DNA of 64,000 nucleotides from Molossus alvarezi (lineage: Eukaryota > Chordata > Mammalia > Chiroptera > Molossidae): contig CM073891.1 of the NCBI GenBank assembly GCA_037176705.1, forward strand, positions 90,416,327 to 90,480,326. The letters run 5' to 3'. The translations under genes and the position numbers were made by a program. Position 1 is the stretch's first letter, and every line of letters begins with the position of its first letter. The notes beneath the pieces were generated by a model. The model saw only the letters and a list, made by a program, of their open reading frames with translations. It ran no database searches and was not told where the DNA came from. Positions 55,030-64,000 of the stretch are shown piece after piece.

Positions 55030-56262
55030 TAACAAACACACAAGAACCTACAGATGGAGAGCTAAAATGAAGGTTTCCTGTCCTATTAAGGGCATGAATT
55101 GACAAGGAATCATGTTACCAGTGGGGTGGGTTTGAGTAACAACCTTGACAACTACCTCTGATTCTCTGGGGTGCAGTAGAAAGGACAACAAGGAGCCATG
55201 GGATCACAGCATTTGGAAATGAGTGCCAAGGGAAAATCAGAGAAGGAAAATGTTCCAAAGGCCAGGGATCTCAAGCGCACAGGGGGACTGTGGAAGTAAA
55301 GGTCAGCGAGGAACTGGGAATCTCTGTGAAAAGACAGTGCCTGAGATTTTCAGGATAAAATTGTAAACGAAAAAGCTCAGTAACAGGATACCAGCTCTCA
55401 AGCACTGACTGTCCCATTATTGGACACACCGAGTCCCCATATTCCTGTACTTTGATACTGAAGGTATCTTTCTAGCCCCTCTCCATAGCAGGATCTCAGC
55501 TTTTCTGCCCTTTAAATGATCACTCCCCTGCAGGGGCTGGGGTTTTCTACAGTGACAGTTGTCCTGAACCTGACGGGGGAGCCCTCCCAGGAAAAGATCC
55601 ATCTTGGATGCTGATCCTCCACATCATTCTTCCTAACACCACAGTGAGCAAAGCTACACAAAACCATAATATCAATAGGCAGGTTACAACAAACTTGTTG
55701 CAGAAATGAATAAACATCTCAAGTAAACTTTTCTTTATTGGAACTTCATATGATATATATCAAATCTCCTCCCTGTTTTATGAGTGGAAATCCATATTAA
55801 TGATCTATAGCATAAGATGAAAAATCTGATTGATGAAATTCAGCTGTTGTTCATTTCCAATTTTTTTCTGGAAACTTCTTTTTTGTCTTTTCAGTTTTAA
55901 TATTATCAGTTTATCTTTTCATTTGCTTGCATGAAACTCATTTTTACATGCTTCAATTAGTTCAACAAAGGATAATGGAATCTACTATACATAAAGAAAA
56001 GCATTAGATGCTCAATTCAAAATGTCTGGACTTTCTTATGTCTTTCATTTTGGCACATTTTGAAATGACAAAGTAGCAATGCTCAATATGAGAAGTGATT
56101 GGACTTATGAAACATGACTCTAATCACCACTTACCAGATGGATATACTTAGATTTTTTTTTAACCTCTCAGACTTCAAAATCCATTTTGTCCTTTGTAAA
56201 ATGGAAATAATAGTGTCCATTACATCATGTTGCCTCACAGAGTAAGCGGTGGCTTACTTGTA
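55030..56262. other. no gene recognised
   Basis: Non-coding; a 61-codon minus frame at 55417-55602 has no signature. Confidence 0.45.
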
Positions 56263-56277
56263 CTTATTTGTACTTTT

Positions 56278-56512
56278 TTTTTATCCTCACCCGAGGACAT
56301 TTTTCCATTTTTTGTTCAGATAGAGTGGGAGGAAGAGAGGGAGAGAGAGAAACATCGACGTGAAAGGGACACATCGAGTGGCTGCCACCTGCACGACCAA
56401 CCGGGGCCTGGGACAAACTGCAACTGGGGTACATGCCCTCAGCGGAAACTGAACCCGGGTCTCTCTGGACCGCAGGCTGACGCTCTAACCGCTGAGCCAA
56501 ACCAGCCAGGGC
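56278..56512 (-). mobile_element. young Ves SINE (outer of a tandem pair)
   Basis: Minus-strand copy of the CpG-rich subfamily. Duplications TATTTGTACTTTTTT (56263-56277) and TATTTATACTTTTTT (56513-56527). The right duplication contains the T tail of the next SINE. Confidence 0.95.
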
Positions 56513-56527
56513 TATTTATACTTTTTT

Positions 56528-56737
56528 GATCCTCACCTGAGGATATGTTTTTACTGATTTTAGAGAGAGGAAGGGAGAAAGAGAAAGAGAGAGAGAGAGA
56601 GAGGAGACATCAGTCGGTTGCCTCCTGAAGGTGTCCCAGGGATAGAACTAGGTATGTCCTCTGACCAGGAATTGAACCTGAAATATTTTGGTGTATAGGA
56701 CAAAGCCCCAACCAACTGAGCCACCCAGTCAGGGCTA
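56528..56737 (-). mobile_element. older Ves SINE (inner of a tandem pair)
   Basis: Minus-strand copy GATCCTCACCTGAGGATA to GCCACCCAGTCAGGGC; more diverged and with few CpG. Confidence 0.92.
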
Positions 56738-57727
56738 CACAATTATTATATGGAGATCATATTTCTATGTTAGACTGCTTGGCACATTGTATGTAAAAGC
56801 ATTTTATAAACTATAAATGTTATACAATTGCAAGATATTGTTATAAATAGTGCTAATAATTTTAAATTTGACTCATGCTCACTACCACAAGCTGGCATAA
56901 CTGAGAGATTTGCTTGGCCGCCAAGCCTGAAAATGAAGACTTGATAAGGGTATTGCCAGTTCTCATCTGATCCCTGTGGCCTGCTTGGTTGTTGTCCGTC
57001 CAGAGCCTGACCTTAGCCTGACATTCCCCTGGGAGCCTCTCCGCAGCCAGCTGAGAAACTCCCTCAGACAGACTGAGTGAAGTCTGAAGCTTAACTTCCT
57101 TAGCTATCATTTATTACTCCAGTTCAGCAGCCTTATGACAAGCCATCGTAGGAAATGTTGAAAACCCAAGTCCTTCTGTGTACGTGGGAACATGTTAGAT
57201 GTAGCCCAGGAAGCGATCCTGTGTTTGTACAGTGCGAGAGGTTACATAAGCCTAAGCAAAAAGGCAGGGGTAGAGGGAGGCTGTAAATTAGGAGCCATGT
57301 TGGTGTTTGTGAGAATAAGAGAATTTCCGATTTCCCCACTTTGCAAATTGAACTGTAGCATATACCTTTTTTGTTTCTTCAACAGCAAATTGGGGACAAT
57401 TCAAATAAGAGAGGCATTCATGAAAGGAACAAAAATGCCATCACGAGATATGGGCATATAGTGGCCAGTTGGGCTCATTCCTTAGTTTGGGGGCCACACT
57501 CAGAGGAAGATAGACTGTGAAGCAGAAGCTTCTAGGTCTCTGTGTGTGTTGGGGTTCCCAGGATAGTGGCGTGCATGGTGGGGGCAGAGAAGCCAGGTTT
57601 TAATTAGGTAGCACTTCTCTATAAGCATTTCTGGAAACTGCTTAAGGTGATCTTAGAAGAAAGAAGCTAATAGTGGTTTTAGTAGGTTTTAACAGTCTCT
57701 CTTAACTAACTTTTTATTTATAATTTA
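56738..57727. other. no gene recognised
   Basis: Non-coding sequence. Overlapping open frames at 56862-57461 on both strands have no signature. Confidence 0.45.
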
Positions 57728-57749
57728 TTGTTGTTGTTGTTGTTATTAT
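57728..57749. repeat. (TTG)n short tract
   Basis: About seven TTG units followed by ATT. Confidence 0.9.
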
Positions 57750-57769
57750 TCTCAGTGAGGCCCTCAACA

Positions 57770-58620
57770 CCATATAAACTTCAGGCTCTATAAGAGCTGG
57801 ACCTACCCCTGCCTACATTGCAATGAATATCTTTTAAAAACCTAATTCCTGGACACCCACTAGCTATAGTGGGCCCTGGGGACAGTGAATGGGCAGACAG
57901 AGCCCTGTCATTTGAAGAAAACACCTCTTCTGTGAAAACCAATTCAAACCAAGCGATCCCCCCGTGGATGCTACTATGGAATGGAGTTTCGAGGGAGCTG
58001 GGAGAACTAAGCTGGTCCCTGGAACAGGAAAGGTCTCCCCATCGGAGTGTTACTGAAGACCCGAGGGTGGAGGCACAGGCATTCCAGGCAAAGCAGGGAG
58101 TGCACACCATGGGTTGGGGTAGAGCCAGTGCAGAGTTCAGAAACCCAGGGTGAGACTTGGGGAAGTGACCCAAGTTGAGGCTGGCGAAGTGAGCAGGTCC
58201 TGATCCTGGAGGGTCCAGGGTTAAAGATTCTGTCTGAAGCACAACGGAAGCCATTTAAGGCACAGAATGACCTACTGAGATTTGTGTTTGCCAAGAGTTA
58301 TCAGGCTTTTTACTGGGGGAAGGGGAAAAGGTCCAGCCACCATGCACTGGGGAGTCGGTGTTGCAGTCACTGACGAAAAGGGGGACAGCAGTGGCGACAA
58401 GGGGGAATGGTCAGACGTGGAATCGGAGTCGAGAGCTTGCGAGTGAACATGACAGTGTTGGTGAGAGGAAGAGCCAACGGCAACACACAGGCTCCAGCTC
58501 CCGGGTGGATGAGGACATGCTTTTCAGAAATGTGGCAGCCAGGATTGAGGGTGGGAAGGCAGAAAGAGGGAAATGAAGTTACTGGTTTGGAGCAGGTTGC
58601 GTTTTAGGTGACAGGGAGAC
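57770..58620 (-). repeat. L2 LINE 3' region, reverse, about 850 bp
   Basis: GGCATTCCAGGCAAAGCAGG, CTGAAGCACAACGGAAGCCA and CACAGAATGACCTACTGAGA follow the reversed L2 order. It explains the relatively GC-rich stretch and the 157-codon minus frame. Confidence 0.7.
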
Positions 58621-59376
58621 ACCCAGGTAGAGGTTTTCTAAGTATTTTCATGAAACATCCTAAGCTTGAGAATTTTAGCTCAGTAAAATGACATGTAATT
58701 AGAAATCTTGGACCTTTGGGGTCCTTTCAATCATGAAATTACATACATTAAATCTGTGAGTGACAAGGGTGTAATATAGAATAAAGCAGAGGACCAGGAG
58801 AAATGACACTTTTAGAAAATGTATTCATATAATATATTCATTTAACTCTGTTTTGTGGTTATAAATAGGAATGCTTGTATAAACATTATGCAAAATGAAC
58901 AATTTCAGAAATTACCAAATTCTTCTTGAAACTTGGAGACTATTAAAGAAAATAAACAATTAGTAGTGCCTCTCAACACTTCTAACATTAATAACCGAAA
59001 GGAATAAGCAACAAGCTAAGTGATTCACCTTTAGGCAGTGGGAGTCTCCTGCCATTGAGTGTTCGGCTGCAGTCAGTACAAATGGAGTTAAAAGATCTCC
59101 AATCGCTGCTTATAAATACTATTTACTGAAACACCAGATCTGCTGGCAGGGCTGGTACTGCTGATTTTTGGAGGTGCTGATGAGTTTTATTCTTGATGAG
59201 TCTCTGGTATTCTCCCAACACTTGCTAGGATTAACAGTTGCTTACATTTAGGAAGGCAAACTATGACTATGAAGACTGGCGATGGGATAATGTTAGAGAT
59301 TTCCACTTAACAGTAGATGATAATCAAGTCCAAACTCCTTGACATGGCCCCTCAAATAAAAAATGTTAAACATTCT
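58621..59376. other. no gene recognised
   Basis: AT-rich non-coding DNA. Confidence 0.5.
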
Positions 59377-59640
59377 GCCTGGCCAGTTTTATTCAGTGGT
59401 TAGAGCATCAACCCATGGACCAAAGGGTCGTGGGTTTGATTCCCGGTCAAGGGCACGTACCTGGGTTGCAGGTTCAATCCCTGGCCCTGTTCTGGGTCAT
59501 GAAGAAGGCAACCAGTCAATGTGTCTCTCTCACATTTCTCTGTCTCTGTCTCTCTCTCTCCCTCCCTTCTTCCCTCCCTCCCTTTTACTCTATCTAAAAA
59601 CCAATGGAAAAATATCCTCAAATGAGGATTAACAACAAAA
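59377..59640 (+). mobile_element. Ves SINE
   Basis: Plus-strand copy GCCTGGCCAGTTTTATTCAG to ATATCCTCAAATGAGGATT. AATGTTAA lies on both sides. Confidence 0.92.
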
Positions 59641-59859
59641 AATAGAATGTTAAGAAACATTAAAAAATATATTAAACATCCATATGCATCTACCATGTGC
59701 CAGACATGATACTAGAGGCTGGAGGGGCGGGGGGCGGTCAAGCTACCAAAGCGTTCTGGTTGCTACACTACAGGAACCAGCGGTACTGTTCGGGCTATCT
59801 CCACGTACTCCCCACCCCCATACTGAATAATACCTGGATTGTCGTTTATATACTCCTGT

Positions 59860-60155
59860 GGTTTGCTCAGAGGCCTCTCTCTGTGTACAAACTCTTTATC
59901 AACTTCTGCATCTTCTCCGACTCTCCCAGGTGGGCACGCTGAGTCTTCACCTCCTCCTCCTCCCCTGCTGGCACGTCGTGGGAGCCGCAGGGCACTCTGT
60001 CGCTGTCAGTTGTCTGCCTTTCTCCCTGGAGTATGAACTCCTGAGGGCAGGGGCCAGATCAATTTCTATTTTTCTCTATGTAATTCTACCTTCCAGCACA
60101 GTACCTGTCCACACAGCAGGAACTTGGCAAACGTGCTTAATAAACAAGTTATAGC
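59860..60155 (+). repeat. L2 LINE 3' fragment
   Basis: TATGAACTCCTGAGGGCAGG, CCAGCACAGTACCTGTCCAC and AACTTGGCAAACGTGCTTAA give the L2 3' end. Confidence 0.7.
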
Positions 60156-61119
60156 ATTTTCAAGAGGAAAGCAAAGAAGATAAAGGGTGAAAGAGGAAAC
60201 TGTTTTCACTAAAAGGGAAATTTGCCATGATACTGGCAAGTAGTGTGTATCTGATTGCCAGTCAGGAACCATGAAAATAATTCTCTCCACAATAGAAAAA
60301 ATTTTTTTAACAAAAGATGCTAATTTTAAAAGGGCTTATAGCATCGTCTCTAAAAGCAATTCTGCTCAAAACACAATGTGCTCATACGAAAATCCCAAAA
60401 TAGAAAATGCTGGTGGTGCTAGGAAAATGATTTGATTTTTTTTTCTCTCAATATAGACAAGATTGCAAGGAAGTCTAAATTATTCATCATACTTAAGTCT
60501 AGCCTGGTGGTATTTGGTCACTCAGCAGAATTACATTCAGTGGACTTCAAGTTTGTGGAGAATATTTAAAGGGGGATCCAGTGAACTAATATCACCAGTG
60601 ACTTGTGATTATTATCATAATCAGAGTGATTTTAACATATATACTAAAGTATCTAAATGGCCACTGTGATAAGGTAGTGTCCTCGAGAGACCATTTTCCC
60701 CAATGATACTGCCACAGAGCAAACCTTTTCCTGTCTCCTCTTTGGGAGTCATTTTCACAGTCATTCATGAACCACCCAAGATTTGTAAGAAGAAACTCAC
60801 ATGAGACTATTTATTCTGGGTTGTTTCAGTGAGAAAACTAAAATGCATGGGCTGATTTTTTAAGATATCAGTTTCAACACAGTAGAAATAAGAATTTTGT
60901 AATGACTAAGCCATCCAACAATGGAATAACTTTCTGGTAATGTAAAATTTTCACTGAAATTGTTCAAGCAAACATTAGGTAACTACCTAACAGAAGTGAT
61001 AGAGGATTTATGTATTCGAACGCCCCTTTGAATTCTGATAATCCGTGATTCCAAGAATATCTGGGTAATTATTTTATGATCACATTAAATGTGTAGCATT
61101 ATAATCTGTACATATCAAG
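60156..61119. other. no gene recognised
   Basis: AT-rich non-coding DNA. Confidence 0.5.
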
Positions 61120-61645
61120 CCCTTACTTTTCTAGGTCTATGCTTAAATGTCACATTATCATAGAGATCTTCTCTACATGAAATATTATTCCCACAATCTC
61201 CTTTCTTCCCTCTTCTCCTGCTCTGTTTCTCTCCATGGAACTTCTGCCTGATATGTTTTGTACGTATTTGGTCATTTATATATTGTCTGTCTCCCCAACT
61301 AGAATGTAAGCTCCATGAAGGAAGGAACTTTCTTAGTTTTCTTCACTGCATTAACTCTAGCATCTAAAATAGAATCTGAGTCTGGCCAGTGTGGCTCAGT
61401 GGTTGAGTGTTGACCCATGCAACAAGAGGTTGCTGGTTTGATTCCTGGTCAGGGCACATGCCCAGGTTGTGGGCCCAATCCCCAGTGGGGGGCATGCAGG
61501 AGGCAGCCAATTGATGTTCTCCTTCATCGATGTTTCTATCTCTCCCTCTCACTTCTTCTCTCTCTAAAAAAATCAATAAAGGAAAAAAATAAAATAAGTA
61601 AATAAAATAGAATCGAGCATGTAGTATATGTTTAATAAATTATCA
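61120..61645 (+). repeat. L2 LINE 3' end, interrupted by a SINE
   Basis: ATGCTTAAATGTCACATTAT, ACTAGAATGTAAGCTCCATG and, after the SINE, CATGTAGTATATGTTTAATAAA give a colinear L2 terminus. Confidence 0.8.
61381..61603 (+). mobile_element. Ves SINE inside an L2
   Basis: Plus-strand older-type copy TCTGGCCAGTGTGGCTCAG to AAAAATCAATAAAGG. The duplication AAAATAGAATC is at 61366-61376 and 61604-61614. Confidence 0.95.
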
Positions 61646-62099
61646 AATATAAACAATATTAAAGTGTTATAGAAAATTTAAAAACAAGAAAAAGAGAAAA
61701 AAAAGGAGTAAAATACAATTCTATTTTTTTGTTCATAATTACATACCCCTAAATTTGTATGTATCATATGGGCCAATTCACAGTTGTTGAAGAAATAAAC
61801 TTGTTGCTATCATTTTCATCTCATCTTTTCTTTTTTCAAAACACACAGGTTTTTATATAGTTTAAATCAGCATTCATTGCATTACCTAAACTATCATTAT
61901 ACAGGTGAATAACTCATCTTATTCTCCAGATTTGGCTATAATGATTCCAAAAACCAAACCATTTCACATTTAAAAAAGATGTATTACTACTGAAGCTGCA
62001 CAAAAGTATATGTTGCAGGCCAAAAACAATCTAATGAATTCATCATTTCTAACTTTATAATCATTTCTCCCATTAGTATACTTGAAAAGAGTTATAGTT

Positions 62100-62152
62100 A
62101 TTTTTGGAGGCAGTATATCATAAAGTTAAGGTCATAATAGCCAAAACATTTT
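62100..62152 (+). repeat. old L1 ORF2 relic, left part
   Basis: GTCATAATAGCCAAAACATT joins in register with the sequence at 63108 onwards once the nested L1 is removed. Confidence 0.7.
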
Positions 62153-63092
62153 ATTTTATTTTTAAATTTTTATTTAATTAATTTATTTATTTTTGTTACA
62201 GATGTTTCTCCTTTTCCCCCCACTGATTCCCCCCTCCCTCTCCCTCCCTGCCCTGTCCCCAGCTTTGTTGTCCATGTCCATTATTCATGCACACATGCAT
62301 ATAAGTTCTGTGGTTTATCTCTCCCCCCACCCCCTCTTCTGGGGATTGTCAGTCTGTACCCCACTTCCATGTCCCTAGGACTACCCCATTCCTCAGACTG
62401 TTATGTTCCTTATATTCCACAAATAAGTGAGATCATATAATACTTGTCTTTCTGTTTGGCTTGTTTTGCTTAGGATGACACTTTCCAGGTCCCTCCATGT
62501 CGTCTCAAAGGATAAGAGATCTTTCTTTCTTACAGCTGCATAGTACTCCATAGTGTATATGTACCAGTGCTTTTTTATCCATTCGTATACTGATGGACAT
62601 TGGGCTATTTCCAGATCTTAGCTATTGTAAATAGTGCTGCTACAAACATGGGGGTACATATATTCTTTATAATTGGTGTTTCAGGCTTCTTAGGGTATAT
62701 TCCTAGAAGTGGGATCACTGGGTCAAATGGAAGTTCAATTTTTAATTTTTTGAGGTAACACCACATTGTTTTCCATAGTGGCTGCACCAGTCTGCATTCC
62801 CACCAGAAGTGCACTAGAGTCTCCTTTTCTCCACACCTTCGCCAACACTTGTTTGATGATTTATTGATGGTGGCCATTCTGACAGGTGTGAGGTGATACC
62901 TCATTGTTGTTTTAATTTGCATCTCTCTGATGATTAGTGATGTTGAGCATTTCTTCATATGTCTCTTAGCCATTTGTATGTCCTGTTTGGAGAGGTGTGT
63001 ATTTAGTTCCTCTGCCCATTTTTTAATTGGGTTATTTGTCTTCCTTTTGTTGAGTTGTATGATCAATCTATATATATTGGAAATTAACCCCT
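62153..63092 (-). mobile_element. 5'-truncated L1, minus strand, nested
   Basis: About 940 bp: A-rich tail at the left, 3' UTR ending AACATCTGTAACAAAAATAA on the minus strand, then the C-terminal part of ORF2 (endonuclease/RT protein) with the motif [13 protein letters not shown] and [13 protein letters not shown]. The ORF2 frame ends early (TAG after K-I-W-K at about 62605) where the family normally continues. 15-bp duplication TAGCCAAAACATTTT at 62138-62152 and 63093-63107. No promoter or ORF1 remains, so it is immobile. Confidence 0.93.
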
Positions 63093-64000
63093 TAGCCAAA
63101 ACATTTTTGTAAAAGAAGAAAGTTGGAAGACTTACCCTTTTCATTTCAGTATGTACTATAGAGCAAAACTAATTAAAACCATGTGGTATCAGCATAAAAA
63201 AAAAAATAGAGATATAGCCATAGAACAGATTTGACATATAGAAAGAAACCCTTACATTTACGGACAATTTCCCACAAAGGCACCAAAGCAATTTAATAGT
63301 CTTTTCAAAAAAAAAAAAAAAAAGGTGCTAAGACAATTGAATATTTGCATGTAGAAAGACGAATTTAGACTCTTACCTTAAACATAGGCAAATTTTATGA
63401 CAAAAAGGGCAACAGACCTAAACATAAAAATGGAAAACTATAAAACTCTTAGAAGAAAACATAGGAGTAATTCTCTCTGACCTTGAGCTAGAAAAATATT
63501 TTTTATAACACCAAAAGCTCAAGCAATAGGAGAAAAAAGTTGATAAATTGGACTTCATCAAAATTAAAAACATTCACTCTTCAAAAGACACCAATAGACA
63601 AGTCACAGAATGGGAGAAAATGTCTACAAATCATATATCTGATAAAGTCCAGAATATATGAAAAATATATGTCCCAATAAGAGACAATCTATTTTTAAAA
63701 TGAGCATAGGATCTGAATAACTATTTTACCAAAGAAGAGATAAGATAGCCAATAAACAGATGAAATGATGCTCAAGATCATTAATTATTAGAGGAATGGA
63801 AAGTAAAACTACAATGAGATACCGTTTCATACCCACTGAAATGGCCATAGTTGGGGGGGGGGGGCAATAGCAAATTAAGATATGGAGAAACTGGAACTCT
63901 CTTCATTGCTGATGGAAATGTAAATTGGTGCAGCCATTTGGGAAAATAGTTTGTCAGTTTCTGAAAAAGTTAAATGTAAATTTGTTGTATAACTTAGCAA
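63093..64000 (+). repeat. old L1 ORF2 relic, right part, runs off the window
   Basis: AAGTTGGAAGACTTACCC, GTGGTATCAGCATAAAAA, TAAAACTCTTAGAAGAAAAC and ATTGGTGCAGCCATTTGGGA follow plus-strand L1 ORF2 order. Many stops and indels are present, plus a run of 12 G at 63853-63864. Confidence 0.85.

Noticed and set aside
57781..58254. 157-codon minus-strand open frame
   Set aside because: Falls in a reversed L2 3' region that is non-coding in the source element; open by its higher GC content.
59400..59470. tRNA-like A and B boxes (also in the other SINE heads)
   Set aside because: They are the Pol III promoter parts of tRNA-derived SINEs; no tRNA cloverleaf with an acceptor stem and anticodon arm is kept.
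62605..63144. 179-codon minus-strand open frame
   Set aside because: It is the C-terminal part of L1 ORF2 with about 15 extra codons read from the flanking older L1 across the insertion border; not a host gene.
54722..64000. Search for LMOD2 coding sequence, the expected next gene on the + strand
   Set aside because: No acidic N-terminal, leucine-rich or polyproline coding segment is present; it probably starts beyond the right edge.

Overview
The window looks like nuclear DNA from a bat of the vesper-bat side of the order (Yangochiroptera). The main reason is about twenty copies of a tRNA-derived SINE of the Ves type. These read GGCCGGTTTGGCTCAG at the head, carry a degenerate Pol III promoter, then a CT-rich stretch, and end in TCCTCAGGTGAGGATTAAAA. 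A small mariner-type MITE, old MIR and L2 copies, and L1 pieces of several ages are also present. There are no bacterial-type operons, and open frames outside one gene are short and mostly fall in repeats.

The only protein gene I can assemble is ASB15 (ankyrin repeat and SOCS box protein 15), on the + strand from 28700 to 48254. It has nine coding exons with consensus GT/AG borders and compatible phases. Joined, they give 1767 nt, that is 588 residues plus stop, with no frameshift or internal stop. The protein has a UIM-like N-terminus, a long ankyrin stack and a C-terminal SOCS box with intact BC-box and LPLP Cul5-box. This is the substrate-receptor layout of a Cullin5/Elongin BC ubiquitin ligase. 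ASB15 is known as a muscle-enriched gene.

Layout. 1-28.7 kb: non-coding DNA upstream of the ASB15 coding start, with Ves SINEs, the MITE, MIR/L2/MER5-type fossils, a likely solo LTR, L1 pieces (one apparently inverted by twin priming) and several (CA)n tracts. Untranslated 5' exons of ASB15 are expected here but could not be fixed. 28.7-48.3 kb: ASB15, with seven Ves copies in its introns, five of them packed between coding exons 1 and 4. 48.3-64 kb: 3' flank, with a long L2 relic that seems to be interrupted by a decayed retroviral envelope fragment (about 50.30-50.63 kb). It also holds a back-to-back SINE pair, a reverse L2, and at the right edge a young minus-strand L1 nested in an older plus-strand L1 with a clear 15-bp target duplication. 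In human, LMOD2 follows ASB15 at roughly this distance, so it may start just past the right edge; I see none of its coding sequence here.

No new multi-gene system is visible. The most interesting items are the envelope relic, the nested and inverted L1 events, the young CpG-rich SINE subfamily, a 75-bp unbroken alternating pyrimidine-purine tract, and the symmetric-exon layout of ASB15.
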